Below are positions 23,797 to 35,399 of a stretch of DNA of 64,000 nt, one piece after another (the first letter of the stretch is position 1; each line of letters begins with the position of its first letter). Source of the stretch: Limnomonas spitsbergensis (lineage: Eukaryota > Chlorophyta > Chlorophyceae > Chlamydomonadales); contig JAYJMM010000124.1 in NCBI GenBank assembly GCA_037349105.1, forward strand, positions 8,478,001 to 8,542,000, in the 5' to 3' direction. The notes below the pieces were generated by a model. It was not told the DNA's origin. It ran no database searches and saw nothing but the letters and a program-made list of their open reading frames with translations. The position numbers and the translations under genes are program-made.

Positions 23797-24065
23797 ACTA
23801 CCCCATTTGGGGAGAGTGGTACTACCCCATATAGGGAGAGTAGGGGGCTACTACCCCATATAGGGGTAGTACAATTGATTATTTTTATGGATGTGCAGGC
23901 TTCGCCTGTCCATTACCTGGCGTTGTTAATGTTTGAATTGAATGGCAGTGGTGTGGACAGCATGGAGGCCTGGAGGGCTCTCATGAGGGTAGGAGCAAGT
24001 GTACTACCCCATATAGGAGGAGTAGGGCTACTTCCCCAAGGCTACGATCCCACGTAGGGGTAGTA
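23797..24065. repeat. short hairpin repeats (ACTACCCCATATAGGGG)
   Basis: At least five copies of ACTACCCCATATAGGG-like sequence. The best (23850-23870) has perfect 8-bp arms ACTACCCC/GGGGTAGT around ATATA. They occur in two clusters separated by ~130 bp of other sequence. Confidence 0.6.
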
Positions 24066-24638
24066 ACTAAGGGACTTCTTATCAACAGGTGGGAGAACAG
24101 GCATCCCTGACACAGGCTGTCGCCAGTGTTGGGAGGGTGGATCTGGACGATAGTGTGGATAGCGTGGAAGATGGCTGCAGGATGCACGATGCGTCGCAGC
24201 GAGTAAAATGCTCGGGATGGACAAACTAGACAGAGATGGAATTTCGTAGTAAAAATTAAAATACAATCCGTAGTGGCAGTGGCTCAGGTGGATTTTTGAA
24301 ACGCAAAACACGAGACATAGTGGCGCGCCAAGCCAGGCCCGGACAGTGACCTCCTCATGGACGCAGCAATTAGGCTAGTGATTCCGGTGGTGAACAGATT
24401 CATCAAGAGGAGACGACGATGAGGATGAGGCTGCTCGACTGCGATTGGCCCTTCTGGCCGATCATCCGACTATCCGGAACGGCAACGGAGGCAGCAGGAA
24501 GCTTGGAACGCATGCAAGCAGATGATGCGCTTAGGGATGGTGCATCAATTCCCGCTCACATCATGGCTCAAACTCCAGAACTGCTCACAGGTCGTTCACG
24601 ATCTGGCAGGGGGAAACCTTCATGCACTTGCATTAACT
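24066..24638. other. no recognisable gene
   Basis: Unique-looking sequence between the hairpin cluster and the 43-bp satellite. Short frames only. Confidence 0.4.
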
Positions 24639-24639
24639 G

Positions 24640-26065
24640 CCTGCACGCTGCAGCACACCCTCCTTCCCCCTTGCATGAACTGCCTGCGCGCTGCAGCACA
24701 CCCTCCTTCCCCCTGGCATGAACTACCTGCGCGCTGCTACACTACCTCCCTCCTCCTGAAATGAACTCCCTACGCGCTGCAGCACACCCTCCCTCCCCCT
24801 TGCATGAACTGCTTGCGCGCTGCAGCACACCCTCCCTCCACCTGGCATGAACTCCTTGCGCGCTGCAGCACACCCTCCCTCCACCTGGCATGAACTCCTT
24901 GCGCGCTGCAGCACACCCTCCTTCCCCCTGGCATAACTGCCTGCGCACTGCAGCACACCCTCCCTCCCCCTGGCATAAACTGCCTGCGCGCTGCAACACG
25001 GCCACCCTCATCCTGACATGAACTGCTTAAGCGCTGCAGCACACCCTCCCTCCTCTTTGCATGAACTGCTTGCGCGCTGCAGCACACCACCCCTCCTCCT
25101 GACTTGAACTGCCTGCGCGCTGCAACACACCCTCCCTCCCTTTTGCATGAACTGCTTGCGCGCTGCAGCACACCCTCCCTCCACCTGGCATGAACTCCTT
25201 GCGCGCTGCAGCACACCCTCCCTCCACCTGGCATGAACTCCTTGCGCGCTGCAGCACACCCTCCTTCCCCCTGGCATGAACTGCCTGCGCACTGCAGCAC
25301 ACCCTCCCTCCCCCTGGCATAAACTGCCTGCGCGCTGCAACACGGCCTCCCTCATCCTGACATGAACTGCTTAAGCGCTGCAGCACACCCTCCCTCCTCT
25401 TTGCATGAACTGCTTGCGCGCTGCAGCACACCCTCCCTCCCCCTGGCATGATCTGTCTGCGCGCTGCAACACACCCTCCCTCCCCCTTGCATGAACTGCT
25501 TGCGCGTTGCAGCACACCTTCCCTCCACCTGGCATGAACTCCTTGCTCGCTGCAGCACACCCTCCCTCCACCTGGCATGAACTCCTTGCGCGCTGCAGCA
25601 CACCCTCCTTCCCCCTGGCATGAACTGCCTGCGCGCTGCAGCACACCCTCCCTCCCCGTGGCATAAACTGCCTGCGCGCTGCAACACGGCCTCCCTCATC
25701 CTGACATGAACTGCTTAAGCGCTGCAGCACACCCTCCCTCCTCTTTGCATGAACTGCTTGCGTGCTGCAGCACACCATCCCTCCCCGTGGCATGAACTGC
25801 CTGCGCGCTGCAACACGGCCTCCCTCATCCTGACATGAACTGCTTAAGCGCTGCAGCACACCCTCCCTCCTCTTTGCATGAACTGCTTGCGCGCTGCAGC
25901 ACACCCTCCCTCCCCCTGGCATGATCTGTCTGCGCGCTGCAACACACCCTCCCTACCCCTGGCATGAACTGTTTGCGCATTGCAGCACACCCTCCCTCCA
26001 CCTGGCATGAACTGCCTGCGCGCTGCTACACACCCTCCCTCCTACTGACATGAACTGCATGAGAG
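24640..26065 (-). repeat. 43-bp satellite with 344-bp higher-order period
   Basis: About 33 tandem copies of a 43-44-bp unit (GCATGAACTGCCTGCGCGCT then GCAGCACACCCTCC and a C-rich spacer). A variant with CAACACGGCC and TGACATGAACTGCTTAAGCG recurs at ~24993, 25336 and 25680, i.e. every ~344 bp or eight units, then again at 25809 (three units). Long minus-strand frames across the array are by-products of the stop-free repeat. Confidence 0.9.
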
Positions 26066-26820
26066 ATCGAAACCAGAGGGGCCATGACACTAGATCGAAA
26101 TAAGAACGCATGTCTGAAAAGATATCGATGTAGGAGAGCAGATCCAATGAGAGATCGAAAGAAGAAGATCCATGACATGAGATCGAAATGAGACGGCATG
26201 TAAGAAGAGAGATTGAAATCTGAGAGCAGAACAAATGAGACATTGAAACCAGAAGATCCATGACATGAGATCGAAATAAGATCGCATGTCAGAAGAGAGA
26301 TCGAAGTAAGAGAGCAGATCAGATGAGAGAACGATACTAGAAGTTCCATGACCCTTTATCGAAATAAGAACGCATGTCAGAAGAGATATCGAGATAAGAG
26401 AGCAGATCTGATTAGAGATTGAAACCAGCAGATCCATGACATGAGATCAAAATAAGAACGCATGTCAGAAGGGAGATTGAAATAGGAGAGCAGAAGAGAT
26501 GGGAGATCGAAACCAGAATATGCATGACATGAGATCGAAATAAGATCTCATGTCAGAAGGGAGATTGAAATAGGAGAGCAGAAGAGATGGGAGATCGAAA
26601 CCAGAATATGCATGACATGAGATCGAAATAAGATCTCATGTCAGAAGGGAGATTGAAATAGGAGAGCAGAAGAGATGGGAGATCGAAACCAGAAGTTCCA
26701 TGACCCTTTATCGAAATAAGAACGCATGTCAGAAGAGAGATCGAAATAAGAGTGCAGATGAGATGGGAGATCAAAACCAGAAGATCCATGACATGACATA
26801 CAAATATGATTATATGAACA
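26066..26820 (+). repeat. 88-bp satellite
   Basis: About 8.5 tandem copies of an 88-bp unit with internal sub-repeats of GAGATCGAAA(T/C). Typical blocks are CCATGACATGAGATCGAAAT and CGCATGTCAGAAGAGAGATC. It adjoins the 43-bp satellite directly and has no sequence in common with it. Confidence 0.85.
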
Positions 26821-27009
26821 CATGTCAAAAGGGCTCAGAGCAGTGTCTAAGGGGGCTCTCTTGAGAAAGCCAAAGCAGAAGAAAGTGGCTCCCGCAGGTA
26901 GCCTTGCTCCCACCCGAGCGCACCAAGAAGAAGAAAGGCATGCCGATATGCTCTAAGAAGAAGCCTAAGGAGGCCCCTGGCACAGCTCCCACCACAGCCA
27001 CAGCCACAG
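26821..27009 (+). other. spacer between satellites
   Basis: Contains a short Lys-rich coding-like stretch (APERTKKKKGMPICSKKKPK, about 26916-26975) followed by an Ala/Thr run, with no start, stop context or family. Confidence 0.3.
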
Positions 27010-27545
27010 CTACCAGTACAGCCACCGGCGAGGTCTGTGGAGGGGGGCACGTTGTCCACACCTGACAGCGTTGCGCATGTCTGTGGAGGGGGGGCACACT
27101 GTTCACACCTGACAGCGTTGCGCATGTCTGTGGAGGGGGGGCACACTGTCCACACATGACAGCGTTGTGCATGTCTGTGGAGGGGGGGCACACTGTTCAC
27201 ACCTGACAGCGTTGCGCATGTCTGTGGAGGGGGGCTCACTGTCCACACCTGACAGCGCTGCGCATGTCTGTGGAGGGGGGGCACACTGTCCACACCTGAC
27301 CGCTGCGCATGTCTGTGGAGGGGGGCTCACTGTCCACACCTGACAGCGCTGCGCATGTCTGTGGAGGGGGGGCACACTGTCCACACCTGACCGCTGCGCA
27401 TGTCTGTGAAGGGGGGGCACACCGTCCACACCTGACCGCTGCGCATGTCTGTCGAGGGGGGACACACTGTCCACACCTGACACCGTTGCGCATGTCTGTG
27501 GAGGGGGGACACACTTTCCACACCTGACAGCGTTGCGCTTGTATG
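27010..27545 (+). repeat. 47-bp G-run satellite
   Basis: About eleven copies of GCGCATGTCTGTGGAGGGGG followed by GCACACTGTCCACACCTGAC and AGCGTT. Each unit carries a run of 5-7 G, and run length varies between copies. Two units lack the AGCGTT segment and are shorter. Confidence 0.9.
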
Positions 27546-28135
27546 TCATGTCAATGACGCTTATGTATGTCATGTGCGCTGTCCATACGTGGGGCAGGGG
27601 GGGGGCGTCCGCATGCCGGAGGGCAGACTTTCTATCTAGGCACTGGGTGACTGGATGGGGAGCAACTTTGTGTTAAGATGTTCCGATTGCCTCATGCCTC
27701 ACCGCCAGGCGCGAACATGGGCGTCTGAAATTTGTAGACGGCCATGCATCCTTGTCGTCCCATAATATAAAACTCGCTTGGATTATCTCGTTTTATATGG
27801 CACGGTCTCGTTGTTTAACCGGCCTCGTAGGATCGAAGCTAAGCGTAAAGGGAGGGGAGGCGCAGAGATGCGAGACTGAGGACCCTGAAGGCAGCAGTCG
27901 GATCCCCGACAGCTTTCGATACATACTGCACGCATCTGCTGACCAAAGAAAACGCCGAAGCATGTATTGAATGATATGGGAACACAAGTCCAGTTTGTCT
28001 TCATCTTTCGAAATATTCCACACCGGGGCATTCCACACTGCTGATACCCACCATCAACTGCCACATCAATGGCAGTCAAAAGAAAAGAACACCAATTCAA
28101 GCAAACAAAACCAAAACAAAGGTTGGTGAAGGGGA
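27546..28135. other. no recognisable gene
   Basis: Frames at 27752-27970 (plus) and 28277-27783 (minus) overlap here but show no recognisable similarity. Confidence 0.35.
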
Positions 28136-28540
28136 CACGAAAAGTTGGTCCAGTTTCAGAGTCTTTCAGCCGCCCTTTGCTTAAGTTCCAAATTTCAGCG
28201 TGAGCTATGTTTTCCATATCTTGGTTCAGACCCCCTTTAAGGAAGGCTTTGAGGGGCTGGTGACGGGGGGGTGACATGGCATGTTTCAGTGTTCATCTAC
28301 TGCTCATTGCGTAAGTCAAAAATTAAGCGTAAGCTATTTTCCAGAGCTTGGTTTATGCCCCTTTCAAGGCGAGCTTTGAGGGGCTGATGAAGGGGGAAAT
28401 AGATAAGTTGGTCCAGTTGCTGCCGCCCCCTTCTGGAGTACCAAATTTCAGATTCAAATGCTAAATTTGAGTTCAAGTTAATTATCAGATCTCGGTTTAG
28501 ACCCACTCCAAGGGGGGCTTGTAGGCACAGGTGAAAGGAA
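28136..28540 (-). repeat. three copies of a ~130-bp tandem repeat
   Basis: Copies at ~28140-28265, 28310-28390 (partial) and 28400-28530 share AAGTTGGTCCAGTT, CCAAATTTCAG, TTGGTT(C/T)A(G/T)ACCC and AAGG(C/A)NGGCTTTGAGGGGCT. Confidence 0.65.
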
Positions 28541-28739
28541 AAATAAGAACCCCCCCAAGGAAAACAACTGCTACTACGGTAGAATAATATGATTTATATT
28601 TGCAGTCATACACAGTTCAAGCATGCAATGGATAATTGCTATTTTGCTGCATCTACGAAACCCAGCCTCAACCCCAGGTAAGCATGCAGGTAAACATGCA
28701 ATGCCAAACGTGCCAACGCTGGTAAGGTAAGGGACAACT

Positions 28740-29270
28740 GAACAGTCACTGCACTTTGCCGTGGCACTTGCACTGCTGGAGATACTGCTGAAGGAGATGC
28801 CAGTGCCGGTGGAGGAGGTGCCGGTGCCGCAGGCCGTGTCTGGGCAGCTAGCTGGATCTCATGATTCAGGCGGGTAAGGAAGGCCTCAGGTGAACCGCCC
28901 TTGGTGCCCGGAACGTGGTGAAAGGCTGAGGGGCTGGCTGGATGGGTACTAGCTGATTGCTGATAGGTGATAATTTGCGGCCACGCTGAAGCCCTTCAAA
29001 TAAGGGCTTCATGCCTATGGATGAGGGCTGATCCCCACAGGTATTCACAAGAGGCTCTTACCCTCCCTGCCCTACCGAAACCACCACATCCACTCTCGCC
29101 GCCGTAGCCCCTCTTGAAGTGGCCCGGCTTGCTTGGCCCCAAAACCGGCACACAATGTGCATGGCTGATCACATGAGGGAGGCTGGAGCTACGTGTTGTT
29201 GGTTGCTGGCTAGTCAGTGCCAGCATGGCATCATCCATAGACAGGGATCCAAATGTAGAGCCCAAATGCC
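28740..29270 (-). pseudogene. weak gag-like coding fragment
   Basis: Minus-strand frames read SPEAFLTRLNHEIQLAAQTR (~28890-28830) and, upstream at 29265-28996, a KPGHFKRG segment resembling half of a retroelement zinc knuckle, although the expected Cys set is incomplete. A Pro/Ala-rich tail follows. Possibly an old retrotransposon gag; no other support. Confidence 0.2.
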
Positions 29271-29857
29271 ACTGGGGTGAGCCTCTCAGCCTGTAGAACC
29301 CGGACTAAATGCTTGATGAAGAAGCCCTTTCAGCCATGCATGCAATCGCACGTCGCCCAAGAGATCATCACTCCAGAAATCGCGGGTTGGGCAGCGATGC
29401 AGCATAGCGGTGGCTTCAACTTTTGAGATGTTGTGCTTGGACATGACTATCTAGCTGGATAAGGTGGTCCTCATGGTCTGCATGCAACATAAGTGCATGG
29501 TGAAAACGTGTGTGCATGGCATGACATTTGGAACAAAAGTCTAATGGAGAGAACATGGGCTGCACTGATGTCATTGTTATTCTCCATCAAGTCTCAGACA
29601 GGCAAACGGTCGACAGGAATCTTCGCGCTGAGCCTTTCATTGTGGCCCTTCTTGCCCACGACGTTCTCCCAGCCAAGATTACCAAATTCACCGCTGTCAG
29701 GTGCCGTCGTATAAGTAGGAGGAGAAGGAGGCTAGACAAGAACAGGGGCAATACAGCTGCAGCCAGCTGCACGGGCAGGTGATAAAGGAGGGCGGAGGTA
29801 GCAAGGGCACGCGGAAGGCGCGTAAAGACGAGGAGATAAACCGCAGTGAGCTGTCAG

Positions 29858-29944
29858 TCAATCTGTCAGCCAGCATGGCAAGCTTTGATACGCAACTGCC
29901 CGAGTCGGTTGCCAACATGACCGCAGTTTAGGCGAAGCCGTCCT
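29858..29944 (+). repeat. 85-bp dispersed repeat, copy 2
   Basis: Nearly identical to 23694-23778 in reverse complement. It ends only 8 bp before the left end of the 4.7-kb inverted-repeat unit. Confidence 0.75.
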
Positions 29945-31200
29945 GCCGAACCGAGGTATCGATCTCCCTTAAAACGTACTTTTACTCTCCAACGTTTCAG
30001 TCAAATGACATGGCATTATTTGCCAACGTTGGCAAGTGAGTGACGTCATTTTTCCTAAGTCCGTCAACTTTGAAGAGGAGCGCATGCCATTAAATACTTG
30101 CATTACTTGTTATTTATCGACCTCGATTCCGATCGTACCAAGTGCCCAGAGGGCCTCCATGGAAGCGAGAGTGTTGCAGGCGAGGGTGGACTAATCGCTG
30201 CTGCAGCCCATCCTGAGGCGCGATTATCAAAAGCTGCAGGTCCTACTTTTACTGGTATGAAGCGTGCCTGAACCTCTGCCTGCTACAAGAGCATTCACTG
30301 CATTTTGGTGTGCAGTTTCGGCCCACATGCACAGCATTGAGCCAGCTAACACAGCATCCCACCCTTTTGGGCAGCATCTTGCATGCATGCGCAGCTTCCA
30401 CCAGTACTGACAGCCCCCGAATGCATGCCCAGCCCCCCGCATGCATGCACGGTACCCCGCCCGCTTGCTCTGATGGACTGTAAAAACTTCACAAAACTTC
30501 ACCGCTTGCATGCACAGCTCCCACCCACATACACTCTGCCTACATGCACACACCCATGCCCACATGCACAACATCCCGCCTGCTTGCAGAGCGCCCCACA
30601 CGCATGCACATTCCTTGCATGCACATGTCCATGCCTACATTCACAGCACGTAGCCGCGCTCGCGACCGTCCACCTGCATTCTCAGCTCCTTCCCACATGC
30701 AAACACCCCGCCCGCATGCACACTACCCCCGCTTGCACGCACAGCCGCCTGGCGCCTGCCAATATGCTCTGCACCTCGCCCTCATAAACGGTCTTTCAAC
30801 CTCATGAGCCATCCCCTACCCGTGTACACAGTCCACACCCCCATGCGCATTTCCCGCACGGCCCCCCAGTCCCCCATCGACTTTCACTGTTACCCACCCA
30901 TAGACACAGCCCGTATGCACAGGCCCCCACTTGTATTTACTGTTACTCCCATCCGCTGGTACTGCCCCCCATCCCCATTCACATTCCGCATTCTGCAGAC
31001 CCCCACCTGTATGCAATGTTACCCCCACCCGCCCGCACGGTCCCCCATCCCCCATCTGCATACACTGTTATCCACCCATAGCACTGCCCGTATGCACAGG
31101 CCCTTATCTGTATGCGCAAGTCCCGCCCAAATGGGCGGCTCTCTGCCGGTATGCGCAGCCCCACGCTTGCACGCATAGCCCCCCTGCTCGAAGCTGTTAG

Positions 31201-31471
31201 CAAGGCAGAAGGTTGTGAGGCAGACCCTTTAGAAACAGCAAGGCATGTTGTACATTTCTTCATTAGCCAAGACGGGTGCAAGCTCCATTGGGAGCTTGCA
31301 TTTGAATGTGTGACGGATATGCGAACGGCTGGCGGAGTTGATAGCTTTTGGGCAGCCTTTGGGCCTAGATGGAAGGAATTTGGCATGGGCAATCTACCAG
31401 ACTACCCCCTAGGAGTGGAGTCGACCAAGTTCGCAGTGGGTGTCATTGCGCGCGTCATGATGCGCAACTAA
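31201..31471 (+). CDS. coding-like 3' exon, unknown protein
   Basis: A 90-residue stretch (begins KAEGCEADPLETARHVVHFF, contains GGVDSFWAAFGPRWKEFGMG, ends ARVMMRN-stop) has the composition of a globular protein C-terminus. A possible acceptor (CTGTTAG) sits just before 31201. Family unknown. It lies inside the 4.7-kb inverted-repeat unit. Confidence 0.4.
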
Positions 31472-31734
31472 CCTGCTCAGTCGGGTCTCATTCCCACCTT
31501 ATATTTTATTTTGTATTTTTTAAGCGGCTTCACTATGCAGACTATGTTGCCTAGCCATGCCCTTTGTTTCATGATGTTTGAGGCACCTTCATTTTGCTTG
31601 ATACGCACGAGACATGCCTCTCAAGCTTTGAGCGGGGCTTCTGACTGAAATCTTGGTTTCCTGTTTTCCCCTCAAAAATTGTTTAGTTCAGGATTCATGT
31701 GACGGTATTACGGCTTCAGATTTATTTCATCACA

Positions 31735-32560
31735 ATTATGCTGATTTGCCCCAGGTATGCCACTCTAGGAGACCAAAGCATGGTTGCTTACTGAAATTTC
31801 AATTATGCTGATGCACCCTAGACATGCCACTCTAGGAGACCCAAGGAGGTCTCTAGACTGAAATCTTAATAATGCTGATGTGCCCAGGTATGCAACATAG
31901 GAGACGTGAGCAAGGCTTTAGACTGAAATCTTAATTATACTGATGCGCCCCAGGCATGCCACTCTAGGAGACCCAAGCATGGCTCCATACAGAACCTTAA
32001 TTATGCTGATGCGCCCTAGACATGCCACTCTAGGAGACCCAAGCAGGGTCTTAGACTTGAATCTTAATTATGCTGATGCGCCCCAGGCATGTCACTCTAG
32101 GAGACCTAGGCAAGGCTCAATACTGAACCTTATTTATGCGGATACGCTCTAGACATGCCACTCTAGGATACCCAAGCAGGGCTCAATACTGAACCTTAAT
32201 TATGCGGATGCGCCCCAAACATGCCACTCAAGGAGACCCAAGCATGGATCAAAACTGAACCTTAAGCATGCTGATGCGCCCTAGACATGCCACTTTAGGA
32301 GACCCAAGCATGGTCGTAGACTTGAATCTTCATTATGCTGATGCGCCCTAGACATGCCACTTTAGGAGACCCAAGCAGGGTCTTAGACTTGAATCTTAAT
32401 TATGCTGATGCGCCCCAGGCATGTCACTCTAGGAGACCCAAGCAAGGCTCAATACTGAACCTTCATTATGCGGATGCGCTCTAGACATGCCACTCTAGGA
32501 GACCCAAGCTGGGCTGTAGACTGGAATCATAAATGCACTGATGCACCCCCAGCATGTCAA
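31735..32560 (+). repeat. 67-bp satellite
   Basis: About twelve copies of AATTATGCTGATGCGCCCTA followed by GACATGCCACTCTAGGAGAC and CCAAGCAGGGTCTTAGACTT. It lies at the centre of the 4.7-kb inverted-repeat unit. Confidence 0.9.
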
Positions 32561-32775
32561 TCTAGAAGTCCCAAGCTGGGTTGAAGGTTGAAATCTTGAG
32601 TGTGGATCCCTGAGATACTGTTATGCCATTGAGGGATACTATTGCTAAGCCACTTTAACTGGGTAAGGCTGTTGAGTCAAGTTCAAAACCACTGTATATT
32701 ACATGACGGGAACCTCAATATTGGCGGAAATACGAGCCAAGCATAGACAACTGAAGACAGGCTGAAGTTTTTTTG

Positions 32776-33860
32776 TCACTTCGCAAAGAAGCGCTCCCCT
32801 GACTCCTTCTCCCTCTGAACTGTGTTCATGTGGTGCACACAGTACCGCACGCACAGAAGGAAAACAATATGAGACATGTATCCGCAGTTGCTCTCCAAAC
32901 TCCTGATTAGTTTTGGTGAATGCCCGGAGCGGTCGCTGCGCATCCTAGCGAAAGCAGCCCTCAAGTCATCAAGCTTTTCCTCAGAGATACCAGCAGAGTA
33001 GCTGCTGTCTTGCACGAGGTCTAGCCGTGATATACAGTGGCTATGGTCCTGGACAAAGCATCTGTCCTTTTTGTGCAATGTGCCAAACCTTGACCATCCT
33101 ACGGCCGGTGGCCCAGGCAAAACAGGGCTTGATGCACGTGGATCCCCGGGCCTTAGCTGAATCACAGTAGAGGCTCCCTAAAATAAATACGTGTAGCATA
33201 CCCTGGGTTGCACCTTTTTGTTTGCAAGTGGCAGTTCAGGATATCTGACTGACCTGAGCAGCAAGTTGCGGTAGAAGTTCCATCAGCCGATACATTGCGC
33301 TGACCAGTCACACATGACCTCATACGAGAAGAAGCACATGGGGCTGTACCTAAGCGGGGTAAGGGAAAGAGAAAGTGATACATTACAAAGGCTTGATCCA
33401 TGGCATGCTCTGTTTAAATCCACTCGTGATGTACATTTGCCCCTGTTTATAGAAAAGTTTCGGGTTAGCGAATTTACAGTCTAGCCCAGAGCAAATTTAC
33501 CTCAGCAAGGAGAACTCTGATCCATCTGCCTCGAAACGCCCAGGCGGGATTAAAGCACGGTGCATACGGGTATGCAACTTGACCTTCAGCAGTCCACCCA
33601 ACCTGAAGACGCCACATGTCATGTCAGGCAGCTTCTGGTCCCCCCACGAGATATGGCCGCATGTCTGGCCACACCTCTTTGCAGAGCAGCTGTGAGTCGT
33701 TAGCCCCTCCTCTGTCATGGATCACGCAGTGAAATCATCGCCGGTGTTCTTGCAGATGCGGACCAGATCCCCCGGTGAACTGCAGCCAGTGAGAATGTTC
33801 ATGACTCGTGGATCCTTGGCTGGGTTCTCTAGCATACAGTCACGGGAGATGCTGCAATAT
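32776..33860 (-). CDS. coding-like exons of an unknown element protein
   Basis: Three probable exons on the minus strand. About 33860-33500 reads MLENPAKDPRVMNILTGCSS, then after one in-frame TGA reads CGVFRLGGLLKVKLHTRMHR, ending at a GTAAAT donor. About 33348-33270 begins SPMCFFSYEVMCDWSAQC. The last, 33177-32776, follows a TTTTAG acceptor and ends RYCVHHMNTVQREKESGERF followed by AK-stop. Cys-rich and basic; I recognise no family. The internal stop suggests decay or an unrecognised splice. It lies just inside the right inverted repeat and points away from it. Confidence 0.4.
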
Positions 33861-34659
33861 TGCCAGGCGGGGGTTAGTGAGTATGCCGGCGGGGTGTTTG
33901 CATGTGGGAAGGAGCTAAAAATGCAGGTGGAGGGTCGCGAGCGTGGCTACGTGATGTGAATGCAAGCGAGGACATGTGCATGCAAGGAATGCGCATGCGT
34001 GTGGGGCGCTCTGCAAGCAGGCGGGATGCTGTGCATGTGGGCAGGGGTGTGTGCATGTAGGCAGTGTGCATGTGGATGGGAGCTGTGCATGCAAGCGGTG
34101 CGCATGCGGCCGGGGGGTAGTCCGGTAGTGCATGCAAGCGGGCGGGGTACCGTGCATGCATGCGGGGGGCTGGGCATGCATTCGGGGGCTGCCAGTGCTG
34201 GTGGAAGCTGCGCATGCATGTAAGATGTTGCCCAAAAAGGGTGGGATGCTGTGTTAGCTGGCTCAATGCTGTGCATGTGCTGAAACTGCACACAAAAATG
34301 CAGTGAATGCTCTTGTAGTAGGCGAAGGTTCAGGCACGCTTCATACCAGTAAAAGTAGTACCTGCAGCTTTAGATAATCGCTCCTCATCAGGATGGGCTG
34401 CAGCAGCGATTAGTCCACCCTCGCCTGCAACACCCCCGCTTCCATGGAGGCCCTCTGGGCACTTGGTACGATTGGAATCGAGGTCGATAAATAACAAGTA
34501 ATGCAAGTATTTAATGGCATGCGCTCCTCTTCAATGATGACGGACTTAGGAAAAAATGACGTCACACACTTGCCAACGTTGGCAAATAATGCCATGTCAT
34601 TTGACTGAAACGTTGGAGAGTAAAAGTACGTTTTAAGGGAGATCGATACCTCCCGAGAT

Positions 34660-35219
34660 GAGCCAATGCCCCAATCAACCCCGGATTTTTTAAGGCAGGA
34701 CCTGGAATATGCGCAGTGGTTGAAACTGGTAGGAGGCGCCTCCAGATCCAAACACGGCTGTGTCGCAGCTAGGGGGCGCGGATCTATGCAGTGGGCCAGA
34801 ATACGCGACGCAGAAGAGGCCGTTGGGTGTGGCAAGTGCTGCGCGACGCGTTAAAGAGGAGATTGGGACGATGCCCCGTGGTGGAAATCAGGTGATCAGG
34901 AAACTTGCAGATATGCAGGCGGTAGAGTGAGCATAAGCCGCCACCACTGAATGGCCCCCAGTAAAAAGGAAGGAGGATCTGGCCCAGCCGGTTGGATGGA
35001 ATAGGCTAGGGCAGTGGGCCACTGGAGTGTGGAAAATTGTGTGTGACGCAGAGCAGGCGGGGTTAAGCAGTCTGGCTGTGCCCCAGCAGCGCGCACCCTT
35101 GGAGGCACTGACCTGGTGTGTGGAGCAGCCAGGTAGTCAGGTGTACCCCAACGGCTCGTCCATGTTTGATATCCTCAGCAGTGAAGGTGAGCCAAGTCCC
35201 AGGCACCAACAGCAGACCC
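34660..35219. other. no recognisable gene
   Basis: Short broken plus-strand frames with a recurring Trp/Asp pattern (WARIRDAEEA; WKIVCDAEQA) suggest decayed coding sequence, perhaps the start of the gag-like region. Nothing definite. Confidence 0.25.
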
Positions 35220-35370
35220 GAGGGAGTGCCTATCCACCCAGGCGGGATAGCCCGGTAGCTAGCGAGCAGCTGCACCTGATCAACTGTGTTACGGCAGGGA
35301 GTGCTTGTCCACCCAGGCGGGATAACCTGGTAGCTAGCGAGCACCTGCACCTGATCAACTGTGTTCCGAA
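35220..35370 (+). repeat. 75-bp tandem duplication
   Basis: Two copies (from ~35221 and ~35296) of GGGAGTGC(C/T)T(A/G)TCCACCCAGG continuing through TAGCTAGCGAGCA to ATCAACTGTGTT. Confidence 0.75.
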
Positions 35371-35399
35371 AGGGAATGCCTGTCCAGTGTCCACCCATG

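Larger units (their letters stand above)
29953..34652. mobile_element. 4.7-kb unit bounded by ~780-bp inverted repeats
   Basis: The left arm (29953 to ~30735) and right arm (~33870 to 34652) are inverted copies. Both begin at the outside with GAGGTATCGATCTCCCTTAA and end inward near CCACATGCAAACACCCCGCC. The arms are themselves rich in GCATGCACA motifs. The interior holds a plus-strand coding fragment (31201-31471), a 67-bp satellite (31735-32560) and a minus-strand multi-exon fragment (33860-32776), so the two coding pieces converge. No target duplication is evident and no known transposase motif is recognised. It could be a DNA transposon with long TIRs or a segmental inverted duplication. 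Confidence 0.65.

Noticed and set aside
24742..25922. Several minus-strand frames of 100-205 codons
   Set aside because: They are stop-free readings of the 43-bp satellite in all three frames; no start context, composition or family supports a gene.
27103..27573. 156-codon minus-strand frame rich in Pro/Cys
   Set aside because: By-product of the 47-bp satellite.
31735..32560. Regular 67-bp repeats considered as a CRISPR array
   Set aside because: Units are contiguous and similar throughout with no unique spacers, and the genome is eukaryotic.
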